Shown here piece after piece: positions 44,628 through 53,729 of a stretch of DNA of 64,000 nucleotides. How positions within the stretch are numbered: the stretch's first letter is position 1; the number at the start of each line of letters is the position of its first letter. The position numbers and the translations under genes are program-made. The stretch covers positions 1 through 64,000 of the forward strand of contig JADBZH010000031.1 of the NCBI GenBank assembly GCA_020402585.1, in the 5' to 3' direction. The notes under the pieces are model-generated. The model saw only the letters and a program-made list of their open reading frames with translations. It was not told the origin of the DNA and ran no database searches. This DNA comes from Phenylobacterium sp. Lineage in GTDB: Bacteria > Pseudomonadota > Alphaproteobacteria > Caulobacterales > Caulobacteraceae.

Positions 44628-45885
44628 AGGTCTTTGGCGGCCGGGCGGCGACGTCCTGGATCATGCGCATCAGCAGGTAGGTGCGCGGCGTGATCGTGGT
44701 CAGGTCGATCCACTCCTTGTCGGTGTGGAAGTTCCCGCCCACGGGTCCCAGGCCATCCAGGGCGGGCGTGCCCGCCTCGTGCGCCAGGGCCGATTCCGAC
44801 GCCCCGCCATTGCCGCCCGTCCCCAACTCGCGGCCCAGCTCGGCGTAGATGGCCTTCGCCCGCGCCGCCAGGGCCTCGGTGTGCGGGTTTTCAGGAAGAG
44901 GCGGGAAGGAGTTCTCGCGGCTCACCGTGACCTTGGTGTCCGGCACCTTGGTGTTGCGGGCGCTCTCCTCAAGGGTCGCCTGCACGCGCTCCAGGTCGGC
45001 CTTGTCGCGGACCCGCACATTGACCTGGGCCCGGGCGTTCTCGGGGATGATGTTGTAGCGGCTGCCGGCCTGGATGATGGTCAGGTTGGCGGTCAGGCCG
45101 TCCCCCGACTTCGGCAGGGTCTCCAGGGTCGCCAGCTGGTGGACCAGCTCGGTGGCGGCGTTGCGGCCCTCCTGCGGGGCGACCCCGGCATGGGCGGGCC
45201 GGCCCTTGACGTCGATGTTGAAGGTCGAGCTGCCCTTGCGCCAGACGGTGATCTTGTCCGGGGCGTCGCCCGGCTCGAGGTTCAGCTCCACCTCGTGGCT
45301 CTTGACCAGCCGATCGATCAGGGCGCGCGTTCCCGGCGAGCCGCGCTCCTCGCTGGTCTCCAGCAGCAGGGTCAGGGTGTCGTAGTTGCGAAAGCCCCTG
45401 GCTGTCAGGATCTCCAGGGCGACGACGGCCTGGATGACCCCGCCCTTCTCGTCGCTCACTCCTGGCCCGGTGGCGCGGTCGCCCGTCGCCGAATAGGGCC
45501 ACTTCGCCGCCGTGCCGGGCTCGAAGACGGTGTCGATGTGGCCGATCATCAGGATCTTCGCCTTGCCCTTGCCCTTCAGGGTGGCGACCAGATTGTCCGG
45601 CAGGCCGGGAATCTCGGCGGGCACGCGCTCGACCCGGGCCCCCAGGGCCTCCAGCCGGGGCGCCAGGACGTCCAGCACCCGCTTGCCGCCCTCGATATCG
45701 CCCGTGCCAGAGTCGATGTTGACCAGGGTCTCCAGCAGTTTCAGCTGCTCGGGGCGCGCCGCCTCGGCCGCCTTCCAGAGCGCCTCGTCCTTGCGGGGCG
45801 CGGCCAGGGCGGGCAGGGCGCTCGCCGCCGTGACGACGAGGGCGACTCCCAGCGGTATCCATCTCTGTCGTGAGGCGCGCATCAT
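44611..45885 (-). CDS. Secreted M20-family metallopeptidase (glutamate carboxypeptidase-like)
   Basis: Zinc peptidase of 424 residues with an N-terminal signal peptide (MMRASRQRWIPLGVALVVTAASALPALA). M20 features: LVNIDSGTGDIEGGKRVLD, the metal ligand ILMIGHIDTVFEPG, GPGVSDEKGGVIQAVVALEIL with the bridging Asp, and the catalytic ETSEERGSPG. A dimerisation domain (GRPAHAGVAPQEGRNAATEL) follows. The order resembles CPG2-type carboxypeptidases that release C-terminal glutamate; the exact substrate is unknown. The start overlaps the upstream glycosyltransferase stop. Confidence 0.88.
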   Translation of the reverse strand: MMRASRQRWIPLGVALVVTAASALPALAAPRKDEALWKAAEAARPEQLKLLETLVNIDSGTGDIEGGKRVLDVLAPRLEALGARVERVPAEIPGLPDNLVATLKGKGKAKILMIGHIDTVFEPGTAAKWPYSATGDRATGPGVSDEKGGVIQAVVALEILTARGFRNYDTLTLLLETSEERGSPGTRALIDRLVKSHEVELNLEPGDAPDKITVWRKGSSTFNIDVKGRPAHAGVAPQEGRNAATELVHQLATLETLPKSGDGLTANLTIIQAGSRYNIIPENARAQVNVRVRDKADLERVQATLEESARNTKVPDTKVTVSRENSFPPLPENPHTEALAARAKAIYAELGRELGTGGNGGASESALAHEAGTPALDGLGPVGGNFHTDKEWIDLTTITPRTYLLMRMIQDVAARPPKTFRPAG

Positions 45886-47867
45886 GTCGTTCCTTCCCGT
45901 CCCGAAGCCTCGACCATGGCCTCCCAGGTTTCCGGCGGCAAGGCCCAGGGGCATCGGCGCCGGGGCGGGTCGGCGGGCCGCCAGTCGCCGCCCGACAGGT
46001 CCATGTTCAGGCCATAGAAGGGGTCGGCGTCCAGCAGGGCGCCCCAGCGGGTGCGCATCCAGGCGGCCTCCCTGGCGAAGCGCTCGGCATGCCGCGCCTC
46101 CAGGTCCGAGCCCCGCGAGGCCGACTCCCGGTGGATCAGGTCCGCCTGCGGCGTCCAGATCACCTGCAGGCCCAGGGCCCGGATCTTCAGGCACAGGTCG
46201 ATGTCGTTGAAGGCCACGGGCAGGTGCTCGGCGTCAAAGCCCCCCGCCGCCGCGAACACCTCTCGTCGCAACGCCAGGCAGGCCGCCGTCACCGCCGAGA
46301 CGCCTCGCGCCGTGCGAAGCCGGTTCGAGGGGCCCGGGTCCTGCGGTCCGGCCCCGACCCCCAGGGCCCCCGCCACGCTCGCCGCGCCGATGCCCAGGGC
46401 CACGCCCGCATGCTGCACCCGCCCGTCCGGGAAGCGCAGCATCGCCCCCGCCGCGCCCACCCCCGGCCGCAGGGCCTGGGCGGCCAGGGCCTTCAGCCAG
46501 CCGGAGTCGCGGACCTCCACGTCGTTGTTCAGAAAGACCAGCAGCTCGCCCCTGGACTCCCGCACGGCGGCGTTGTTGATCGCCGAATAGTTGAAAGGCC
46601 CTGGCGCCGGCAGGATCCGCACCTTCGGGTCCGCCGCCAGGCGCGCGAACAGGGCCTTCGTCGCCGGTTCGACGCTGTCATTGTCGACGACCAGCAGCTC
46701 CAGGTCCGGCCAGTCGGTCCGCGACAGCACCCCCTCGGCGCAGGCGGCCAGCAGGTCCGCCCGGTCCCGCGTGGGCACGATGACCGAGACCAGCGGGGCC
46801 GGGCCGGGCAGGTCGCGGGTGATCTCCAGCCAGGCCGGCCCCTCCCTCGCCGCCCGGGCCCGCGCCGCCTCGCCCGTCGCCGCCAGGTGGTCGTTCACCG
46901 CCCGCTCCGCCGCCGCCCGGCAGCGCGCCATGGACGTCTCCGAGAACGAGGCCTGCCCCGCCTGGCGCCAGTGGTAGAGCACCGCCGGGATGTGCCGGAT
47001 CCGCTCCGGCCCCGCCGTCCGCGCCACCTGCAGAACGAGGTCCCAGTCCTGGGCGCCCTCCAACCCCTCGCGCAGGCCCCCGGCCTCGACCACCCGGCTG
47101 CGGCGGATCACGGTCAGGTGGCTGGCCATGTTCTGCGCCAGCATGAGCTCGGGGTCCCAGCCGGTCTTGAAGTGCGGCTCCACCCGCCGCCCGCGCCCGT
47201 CGATCTTGTCCTCGTCGGTATAGATCAGGTCCGTCTCCGGATGGCGCACCAGCTCGGCCGCCACCTCCAAGAGGGCGTGGGGCGGGATCAGGTCGTCCTG
47301 GTCCATGAAGGCGACGAAGTCCCCCTTCGCCAGGGCCAGGGCCGAATTGGTCGCCGCGCTGATGTGGCCGTTCATCGCCCGCCGGACGATCCGGATGCGC
47401 GGATCCGCCGCCGCCGCCGCCTCCAGCCGCGCCCAGGCCGCCCCGCCGGGAGAGGCGTCGTCCGCGAGGCACAGCTCCCACTTCGGCCAGACCTGGGCCT
47501 TCACCGAGGCGATGGCCGCCTCCAGGTGCGCCGGGTCCGGATCGAAGACCGGAATCACCACCGAGATCAGGGGTCCCGTCTCCGCCAGCCGCCCCGCCAG
47601 GTTCCGGGCCGCCGCCAGGTCGGCCTCGGTCAGGGTGTCGCACCGGGCGATCCAGCGGGCGTAGGCGGCCGGGTCCAGGGCGTGGGGCTCCAGCACGCTG
47701 CGGATCAGCCGCGCCCCCGCCGGATGCCGGGCGAGGCGCTCAGCCAGGGCGTGGACCGGCCGGTGCAGGGCCGGGACCGAGCGCACCCACCCCAGCCCCC
47801 GGGCCGCAAGCCGGCGCAGGGCCTCGGCGGGTCCTCGGGCGCGGTGTGGGGGCGGTGCGGCGGCCAT
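45882..47867 (-). CDS. Two-domain GT2 glycosyltransferase
   Basis: Glycosyltransferase of 661 residues with two GT-A (family 2) domains. The first (about 105-330) begins LISVVIPVFDPDPAHLEAAIASVKAQVW with DDASPGG and MDQDDLIPP. The second (about 335-590) begins LVSVIVPTRDRADLLAACAEGVLSRTDWPDLELLVVDNDS, and has the DXD-like FLNNDVEV. The layout matches bifunctional transferases that assemble polysaccharides such as rhamnan or galactan. The ATG at 47867 begins MAAAPPPHRARGP. It is the first gene of the surface-polysaccharide locus on this strand and is coupled to the peptidase gene. Confidence 0.88.
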   Translation of the reverse strand: MAAAPPPHRARGPAEALRRLAARGLGWVRSVPALHRPVHALAERLARHPAGARLIRSVLEPHALDPAAYARWIARCDTLTEADLAAARNLAGRLAETGPLISVVIPVFDPDPAHLEAAIASVKAQVWPKWELCLADDASPGGAAWARLEAAAAADPRIRIVRRAMNGHISAATNSALALAKGDFVAFMDQDDLIPPHALLEVAAELVRHPETDLIYTDEDKIDGRGRRVEPHFKTGWDPELMLAQNMASHLTVIRRSRVVEAGGLREGLEGAQDWDLVLQVARTAGPERIRHIPAVLYHWRQAGQASFSETSMARCRAAAERAVNDHLAATGEAARARAAREGPAWLEITRDLPGPAPLVSVIVPTRDRADLLAACAEGVLSRTDWPDLELLVVDNDSVEPATKALFARLAADPKVRILPAPGPFNYSAINNAAVRESRGELLVFLNNDVEVRDSGWLKALAAQALRPGVGAAGAMLRFPDGRVQHAGVALGIGAASVAGALGVGAGPQDPGPSNRLRTARGVSAVTAACLALRREVFAAAGGFDAEHLPVAFNDIDLCLKIRALGLQVIWTPQADLIHRESASRGSDLEARHAERFAREAAWMRTRWGALLDADPFYGLNMDLSGGDWRPADPPRRRCPWALPPETWEAMVEASGREGTT

Positions 47868-47952
47868 GTGCCCTTCTACAGCCCCCCGGCGCCCTCCGGC
47901 GACCCCTTCCCGTCCGCGGCGAAGGGTTCTAGGTCTGGCGGCGGAGACCGGC

Positions 47953-49608
47953 GTGACCAACAGCCCCTTGCAAGACCTTGCCCGATCCTTCGTCCGGCGC
48001 CTTCGCGGCCGCCTGCCGGGCCTGGCCGCGCGCGCCCGCTCGGTCGTCCGCAGCCCCGACGACGCCCTCGTCGCCGACGGCATGGACCCGGACTGGTACC
48101 GGGCGATGAACCCGGACGTCGCCGCCTCCGGCGCCGACCCGGCCGACCACTTCCTGCGCCACGGATGGCGAGAGGGCCGCGATCCCGTCCCGGGCTTCAG
48201 CGTCCGCGATTATCTGGAGCTCTACCCGGACATCGCCGACGCCGGGATCAACCCCTTCCTGCACTGGCTGAAGGCCGGCAAGGCCGAGGGCCGGCTCCCG
48301 CGCCGCGAGGTCGGCCGCACGGCCCGGGCCGCCGCCCTTCTCGAGCCCCTCCAGGTCCGCCTGGACCGCGCCGCCCGCCGCTGGCCCCAGGCGCGGCCCG
48401 CTGAGCGCCAGGCCCTGTCCCGCCGCCTGGCCGCCCTCGGCCCGGCCCTGTCCGACCTCCACCTGACGGTCAGCCACGACGACGCCTTCCGGAACGTCGG
48501 CGGCCTGCAGCTCTGCGTCCAGCGCGAGCACGCCGCCTTTGCCGCCCAGGGCGTGAGCGGCCTGCACCTGCACCCCGTCGACACCTGGCCCACCCTGCGC
48601 GAGGACGGCGGCGGCCTCCTCGGCGTCGCCCTCAATGGCGAGGCCCTCGGCGCCTGGACCGCCGCCGACATCGGCGCCGCCCTGGCGGAGGCCCTTCCCG
48701 CTGCGGGCCGCCGGACCTTCGCCCTGCACAGCCTGCTCGGCCATGACCCCGCCGCCATCGAGACCCTCCTGCGAGCCGCCGGCTTCGCCCGGGGCGTCTT
48801 CTGGCTGCACGACTTCGCCAGCCTCTGCGCCGGGGTCCACCTGATGCGCGATGACCTGGTGGATTGCGGCGCCCCTCCGGCCGGCAGCGCCGCCTGCGGG
48901 GTCTGCCTCTACGGCGCCCGACGGGCCCTCCACGCCGAGGGGCACCGCCGACTTATCGAGGGCTTCGGCCTGGAGGTCCTGGCCCCCTCCCAGATCGCCC
49001 TGGACCTCTGGCGGCGCGCCTCGGGCCTGGCCGGTGTTTCCGCCCGGGTCCTGCCCCTCGCCGCCCTGGGCGAGGTGACGGAGGCGCCGGCGCCTCCCGC
49101 TTCGGAGGGCGTCCTGCGCCTCGCCTTCCTCGGCGCCCCGGTCCCGCACAAGGGCTGGGAGGTCTTCCAGGACCTGGTCCGCCGCTTCTCGGGCGATCCC
49201 CGCTACGCCTTCGTCCAGCTGGGCGCCGAGGGCGCGGGCTATGCCGGCATGGATTTCGTCGAGGCCCGGGTCAGCGCAGACCAGCCCCACGCCATGCGCG
49301 ACGCCCTGGTCGGGGCCGGGGTGGATGTCGCTTTGACCTGGTCCCTCTGCGCCGAGACCTTCGGCTTTACCGCCCTTGAGGCCGCCGCGGCCGGCGCGGC
49401 CGTGCTGACCGGTCCCGACAGCGGGAATATCGCCGCACAGGTGAAGGCGGGGCTTGCCGGAAGGGTCCTGGCGGATGAGGCGGCCCTGTTCGCCGCCTTT
49501 GAGACCGGCGAGGTCCTGTCCCTGTCCCGGTCCGCCCGCGGCGCCCCGGTCCGCACCCTCGTCTTCAGCGGACTGACGGCCTCGCCAGGAGTTCGTCCAT
49601 GGCCTTGA
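47953..49608 (+). CDS. GT-B-like glycosyltransferase with two N-terminal PDV repeats (paralogue A)
   Basis: Protein of 551 residues from a GTG preceded by GGAGA. Residues 44-118 hold two repeats of the type (D/N)PDV-x-x-SG-x-DP-x-x-H-x-L-x-x-G-x-x-EGR. The catalytic part (about 165-551) looks like a GT-B (GT4-type) transferase: LHLTVSHDDAFRNVGGLQLC, VFWLHDFASLC, a cysteine cluster (Cys305, Cys315, Cys318 in DCGAPPAGSAACGVC), FLGAPVPHKGWEVF, and the donor-site ETFGFTALEAAAAGAAVLTGPDSGN. It is clearly paralogous to the 57036-58991 gene. It is convergent with the ABC ATPase gene, overlapping by 44 bases. Confidence 0.8.
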   Translation: MTNSPLQDLARSFVRRLRGRLPGLAARARSVVRSPDDALVADGMDPDWYRAMNPDVAASGADPADHFLRHGWREGRDPVPGFSVRDYLELYPDIADAGINPFLHWLKAGKAEGRLPRREVGRTARAAALLEPLQVRLDRAARRWPQARPAERQALSRRLAALGPALSDLHLTVSHDDAFRNVGGLQLCVQREHAAFAAQGVSGLHLHPVDTWPTLREDGGGLLGVALNGEALGAWTAADIGAALAEALPAAGRRTFALHSLLGHDPAAIETLLRAAGFARGVFWLHDFASLCAGVHLMRDDLVDCGAPPAGSAACGVCLYGARRALHAEGHRRLIEGFGLEVLAPSQIALDLWRRASGLAGVSARVLPLAALGEVTEAPAPPASEGVLRLAFLGAPVPHKGWEVFQDLVRRFSGDPRYAFVQLGAEGAGYAGMDFVEARVSADQPHAMRDALVGAGVDVALTWSLCAETFGFTALEAAAAGAAVLTGPDSGNIAAQVKAGLAGRVLADEAALFAAFETGEVLSLSRSARGAPVRTLVFSGLTASPGVRPWP

Positions 49609-50362
49609 TGGACACCACCTCCGAGCCCACGCCGGCATCCATTCGCATCACCTTGTTGCAGTAGAGCCGGATCAGGTCGAGATCGTGCGAGGCGAGCACG
49701 AGGATGCCCGCCCGCTCCACCAGGCCCAGCAGGCGCTGGTGGGCGATCTTCTGGAAGTCGGCGTCGCCCACGGCGATCCACTCGTCCATCAACAGGACGT
49801 CGGCCTCCACGGCCGTGGCCACGGCGAAGGCCAGCCGCGCCTGCATCCCCGCCGAATAGGTCTTCATCGGCATGGCGAGGAAGGGGCCGAGGCCGGTGAA
49901 GGCGGCGATCTCGTCCAGCTTGTCCTCCACCTGGCGGGCGGACAGGCCGGCGATCCGGCCGCGCAGGCGGATGTTCTCCAGGCCCGTGGCGGTGGGATCG
50001 ATGCCCAGGGACAGGTCCAGCAACGGGGCGATCTTGCCCCGCACCTCGATCTGCCCCTCGTCGGGCTCATAGGCGCCGGACAGGGCCCGCAGCAGGGTGG
50101 TCTTGCCCGAGCCGTTGTGGCCGATCAGGCCCAGCCGGTCGCCGGCTCTCAGCTCCAGGTCCAGGCCGGTGATGGCCGTCACCGTGGTTGAGCCGTGCCG
50201 CGCCTGGTCCAGCCGCCCGCCCACGGCCACCCGGGCCAGGTGCTTCTTCAGGGACTTGGCGTCGTAGCCATAGACCGGGAAGCGCAGGGTCAGGCCGCGC
50301 ACGCTGATGAAGGCCTGGTCCGGCCGGGGCGGCGCTGTCGGGGGCTTGGCGCTGCGGCTCAT
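49565..50362 (-). CDS. Polysaccharide ABC exporter ATPase (Wzt/KpsT type, short)
   Basis: ATPase of 265 residues that powers export of a lipid-linked glycan. Walker A is LIGHNGSGKTTLLR, the signature YSAGMQARLAFAVATAVEADVLLMDEW contains Walker B, and the H-loop is LASHDLD. It ends soon after the ATPase domain, so it lacks the C-terminal carbohydrate-binding domain found in some Wzt proteins. It overlaps the permease stop by 4 bases. Confidence 0.9.
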   Translation of the reverse strand: MSRSAKPPTAPPRPDQAFISVRGLTLRFPVYGYDAKSLKKHLARVAVGGRLDQARHGSTTVTAITGLDLELRAGDRLGLIGHNGSGKTTLLRALSGAYEPDEGQIEVRGKIAPLLDLSLGIDPTATGLENIRLRGRIAGLSARQVEDKLDEIAAFTGLGPFLAMPMKTYSAGMQARLAFAVATAVEADVLLMDEWIAVGDADFQKIAHQRLLGLVERAGILVLASHDLDLIRLYCNKVMRMDAGVGSEVVSIKAMDELLARPSVR

Positions 50363-51195
50363 AGGTAGTGCACGATCCGCCGGCGGGTGGCGGTGAAAAG
50401 GCCGAAGGCGACCACCCAGCCGGCCAGGGCCATGACGATCAGGACCGAGAAGGTCGAGGCCTCGGGCGCCACCCCCATCAGGGGCGCGCGGATGGCGTCC
50501 AGCATGTGGAAGAAGGGGTTCCAGGTCAGCACGACGTCCATCAGCCCGACCCGCTCGCCCGGCTGCCAGAACACCGGGGTCATGAACATCGAGAACTGCA
50601 TGATCGACATGACGATCTGCGGGATGTCCCGGAACCGGGCCGAGATGATGGCCGTCAGCAGGCACATCCACGAGACGTTGACCAGCACCAGCCCCACGCC
50701 CGCCAGGGCCAGGGGAAGGTCCATGGTGCGCCACAGGCCGAAGCCGGCGATCACCGCCACCACGATCACCAGATGATGCAGCAGGGCCGCCAGGTTCCGC
50801 AGCACCGTGCGCCAGACAAAGGTCAGCATGGGCAGGGAGGTCTGGCTCAGCATGCCCGAGGCCTGGACGAAGGACTCGCACCCCTCGATCACCGTCTGCG
50901 AGATCAGGCCCCAGAAGACGATGCCCAGGGCCACGAAGGGCAGGGTGGTCTCCAGCGGGATGTTCTGCAGCTCGGCGTAGAGGAAGCCGATGCCCAGCAC
51001 CATCACGGCCATGGACAGGGTGATCCAGAAGGGCCCCAGGATCGATCCGCGATAGCGCGAGACCACGTCATGCCAGGCCAGGGACCAGGACAGGCCCAGC
51101 CCGCGCACCGAGCGCCTCAGGTCGTCGACCGCCCGGGCCAGGTCGTCCCGGAACCCCCGGGAGCCCGTGCGCAGCATGTGTTCGGCGATGTCCAT
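50359..51195 (-). CDS. Polysaccharide ABC exporter permease (Wzm/KpsM type)
   Basis: Permease of 278 residues with about six transmembrane helices, for example WITLSMAVMVLGIGFLYAEL, TLPFVALGIVFWGLISQTVI, LHHLVIVVAVIAGFGLW, ALAGVGLVLVNVSWMCLLTAI, IVMSIMQFSMFMTPVFW and FSVLIVMALAGWVVAFGLFT. The amphipathic N-terminal helix and SRYRGSILGPFWITLSMAV segment are typical of ABC-2 polysaccharide exporters. With the ATPase downstream it should export an O-antigen or capsule-type glycan. Confidence 0.9.
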   Translation of the reverse strand: MDIAEHMLRTGSRGFRDDLARAVDDLRRSVRGLGLSWSLAWHDVVSRYRGSILGPFWITLSMAVMVLGIGFLYAELQNIPLETTLPFVALGIVFWGLISQTVIEGCESFVQASGMLSQTSLPMLTFVWRTVLRNLAALLHHLVIVVAVIAGFGLWRTMDLPLALAGVGLVLVNVSWMCLLTAIISARFRDIPQIVMSIMQFSMFMTPVFWQPGERVGLMDVVLTWNPFFHMLDAIRAPLMGVAPEASTFSVLIVMALAGWVVAFGLFTATRRRIVHYL

Positions 51196-51256
51196 CTGCG
51201 CTCCCGGGTCGGGGCCGAGGTAACAGGTCGGATTCCGCGGCGCAACCGCGGTGGGG

Positions 51257-51628
51257 TCAGGCCGCCGGCCGCATCACCAGCATGAAGCCGGCCAGCATGA
51301 CGGCGTAGCCCAGCCAGGCCTGTGGAGGGAGGGACTCCCGGAAAAGCAGGACCGCCAGGATGGGTGTCAGGGCCGCACCGAGGATGGAGAAGGGATAGAC
51401 CTGGCTCAGGGGCGCGCGGGTCAGGATGTACACCCACAGGAGCGAGGTCAGCCCATACCAGGCGAAGGCGCCCATCAGGGGCAGGTTCAGCGCCACCTTG
51501 GCGATCACCCCGCCATCGATCCGCCGGGTCTGCTCGGCCCCCAGCTTGAACAGCACCTGGCCCGCCGGCAACGCCAGGGCGAAGGCGAGACAGAGGGCGA
51601 GGTCCAGCCCCGAAAGCCCTCGCGTCAC
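51257..51628 (-). CDS. EamA/SMR-type 4-TM protein (ArnE-like)
   Basis: Membrane protein of 123 residues with four helices: LDLALCLAFALALPAGQVLFKLG, VALNLPLMGAFAWYGLTSLLWVYILT, SQVYPFSILGAALTPILAVLLF and LGYAVMLAGFMLVM. The size and pattern (a P-L-S-x-x-Y-P-F motif between helices) match ArnE/ArnF-like subunits that flip undecaprenyl-phosphate-aminoarabinose. Here it probably flips a polyprenyl-phosphate sugar made by the upstream GT2 gene. It overlaps the lipoprotein gene by 4 bases. Confidence 0.75.
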   Translation of the reverse strand: MTRGLSGLDLALCLAFALALPAGQVLFKLGAEQTRRIDGGVIAKVALNLPLMGAFAWYGLTSLLWVYILTRAPLSQVYPFSILGAALTPILAVLLFRESLPPQAWLGYAVMLAGFMLVMRPAA

Positions 51629-52347
51629 GGTGCGGCCGGCGCCTTGGCCGGAACAGCCGCGGCCTCTGGCGTCGCGGCCTCGGGCGTCGCCCCACCGGGA
51701 ATCGTGACGATCGCCACCTGCTGGAGGGTGAAGGCTCCGCCGGCCGAATCGTCCAGGTCCAGCCGGATGCCGGTGATCACTGATTTGAGCCAGTCGTCCC
51801 CGCCCTTCCGGGGCTTGGCGAGGTCGTAGACCATGATCGTCGTCTCGCCGACGGCCGGGTCCGCCCCGCGGATCGGCTTGGTGGCGAAGCCGGCGGCCTC
51901 GCCATGCGCAGCCGTAGTCCAGAAGAGCGACCCGTCCCAGCGTTCCGTATCCTTGTTCCGGGTGATCCGGACCAGGACCGCATTGGACTCCGCCCCCTTG
52001 ACCGACAGGTCCTTGGGCAGACGCACGATGGGGTCAAAGAGGTCGCCCTTCACGTCCAGTCCGCCGCCCGGACGGGCGGTCAGGGTCGAGCCGGCGCCCT
52101 CGAAGCCATCTACGCCTGTCTCGAAGGTCCAGAGGGCCGCGGCCTTGAGGGTCTTGCCCTCCAGGGTGAAGGCCTTGAGCGCAGGATCCCAGGTGATGGG
52201 CTCGGGGGCCCGTGGCGGCCGCACCTTGGCGGCCGGGGCTTCGACCTCGGATTTGGGCGACGGCTTGGGCTGGTCGCAGGCCGAGAGAGCCAGGGCGCCG
52301 GCCAGGAGGACCGCCGTCGGGCGGAGGAGCGGGAGTAGGGTCTTCAT
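51625..52347 (-). CDS. Lipoprotein of the polysaccharide locus, unknown function
   Basis: Lipoprotein of 240 residues. The signal peptide MKTLLPLLRPTAVLLAGALALSAC ends with lipobox LSAC. The mature protein begins with a Pro/Lys-rich linker and contains a beta-rich region (LWTFETGVDGFEGAGSTLTARPGGGLDVKG and DGSLFWTTAAHGEAAGFATKPI) that resembles carbohydrate-binding jelly-roll strands, then an Ala/Pro-rich tail. I cannot assign a family. Overlapping starts and stops on both sides place it firmly in the glycan operon. Confidence 0.75.
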   Translation of the reverse strand: MKTLLPLLRPTAVLLAGALALSACDQPKPSPKSEVEAPAAKVRPPRAPEPITWDPALKAFTLEGKTLKAAALWTFETGVDGFEGAGSTLTARPGGGLDVKGDLFDPIVRLPKDLSVKGAESNAVLVRITRNKDTERWDGSLFWTTAAHGEAAGFATKPIRGADPAVGETTIMVYDLAKPRKGGDDWLKSVITGIRLDLDDSAGGAFTLQQVAIVTIPGGATPEAATPEAAAVPAKAPAAP

Positions 52348-53729
52348 TTTCGGAACCGTCTGAGGATCGCCGTCCAGGGCGGGTCAAGGGCCAGGTGGAC
52401 CAGGCCGAACAGGGCGGCGAGGTCAAGGAAGTAGAGATAGCGGTAATCGCAGGCCAGGGCGATGACCAGGAAGCTGGCGGCGAAGGCGAGGGCGCAGGCC
52501 TGGAGACCGGCCAGGACCCAATCCGACGGCCGGCCCCTCAGGATGAGGACCACCATCACGCCCAGCGACACCAGGGCGAAGGACAGGTGCGAAAGGACGG
52601 GCGTGTCGAAGAACCAGGTGGCGTAGTTGTAGAGTTCGTGGTCGCGCCGGTCCTGCCGGGACGGCATCCCCAGTTCCTGCAGCACAGCCTCCGGCCCCTG
52701 GACGCCGGTCGTGACCGGCAGGCACGCCAGGATGTCGGGCGTCAGGAATGCTTGGCGGAATACCTCCAGCCGGTGGGCCGCATAGTCCGGGAACTCGGTG
52801 GTCGCCACATGGGCCCATGTCCGGGCCACTGCGCCCTCGGGCGTTCTCCAGAGGGCCTCGCCCAGGCCCGGGGCGTCGCTGATGTTGTCGACGCGCTCGG
52901 GATTGTAGCCCTGCGGCGCCAGCGACCGCAGGGTCGCCGCCGCCTGCGGATCCTCGGTCTCGAGCGGCGCCAGCGAGGCCTTCGGGTCTCGCGCCGCCAC
53001 GCCCACCAGGTCGAAATGCTGGATCACCCTCAGGCCTGCGCCCGCCGCCTGGGGCGAGGATGAGGGTATGACCTTCGACATGGCGAGGCCCGCGACAAGG
53101 AAGAGGACGAGTCCTGCCGCCAGGAGGCCCCCCGCTGCTGTGAAGCCCCGTCGCCAGCCGAGTTGTGATCCGGTCGCGACACCGTAGGCCAGGGCGCCGG
53201 CGCCCAGGGCCAGAATCCCGTTCTGTCGGACGAGGGCCGCCACCACCAACAGGGCGAGCCCCCCGGCCCAGGCGGCCCTTCCGGAAAGCGCGCTTCCCCG
53301 CCGCTCCGCCGCGAGGGCCAGGAGGACCGTGCCGGCGATGGCGGCGTTGGCGAAGAAGACGTCCTTCCAGACGGCGCCCTGGTAGATCAGAACCTGCGGC
53401 GACAGGACCACCGCCAGCAGGATGGGAGCGGCCAGCCAGTGCACTCGCCCCGCCAGTCGCGGCAGGGCGGCGAGGGCGCCGAAGAGCAGGGCGACGTTGA
53501 AGGCGACGAACAGCGAGGTCCCCGACAGCAGGCTGTCGAACCGCCCCAGAAGCCAGGACATGAAGGCCGGGTTGAACGAGCGCTGCTCCCCCGCACGGCC
53601 TTCCGCAAGCTGGATCACCGAGTCGGTGGTCATGTGGCCCGGCAGGTTGACCGCGAGGATGAGGACGAGGCCGGTCATGAGGGCGCCCCGGTAGAGGCCC
53701 CCGAAGTCGGACTTCCGGTGGTCCGTCAT
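52344..53729 (-). CDS. Polytopic membrane protein, probable GT-C glycosyltransferase
   Basis: Integral membrane protein of 461 residues with about nine to ten hydrophobic helices. An early periplasmic loop contains NLPGHMTTDSVIQLAEGRAGEQRSFNPAFMSWLLG, whose acidic residue after the first helix is typical for GT-C enzymes; a large soluble loop lies around residues 220-360. GT-C enzymes transfer sugars from polyprenyl-phosphate donors on the periplasmic side. The neighbouring GT2, DUF2304 and EamA-type genes fit that use. An O-antigen polymerase-like role is the alternative. Confidence 0.7.
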   Translation of the reverse strand: MTDHRKSDFGGLYRGALMTGLVLILAVNLPGHMTTDSVIQLAEGRAGEQRSFNPAFMSWLLGRFDSLLSGTSLFVAFNVALLFGALAALPRLAGRVHWLAAPILLAVVLSPQVLIYQGAVWKDVFFANAAIAGTVLLALAAERRGSALSGRAAWAGGLALLVVAALVRQNGILALGAGALAYGVATGSQLGWRRGFTAAGGLLAAGLVLFLVAGLAMSKVIPSSSPQAAGAGLRVIQHFDLVGVAARDPKASLAPLETEDPQAAATLRSLAPQGYNPERVDNISDAPGLGEALWRTPEGAVARTWAHVATTEFPDYAAHRLEVFRQAFLTPDILACLPVTTGVQGPEAVLQELGMPSRQDRRDHELYNYATWFFDTPVLSHLSFALVSLGVMVVLILRGRPSDWVLAGLQACALAFAASFLVIALACDYRYLYFLDLAALFGLVHLALDPPWTAILRRFRK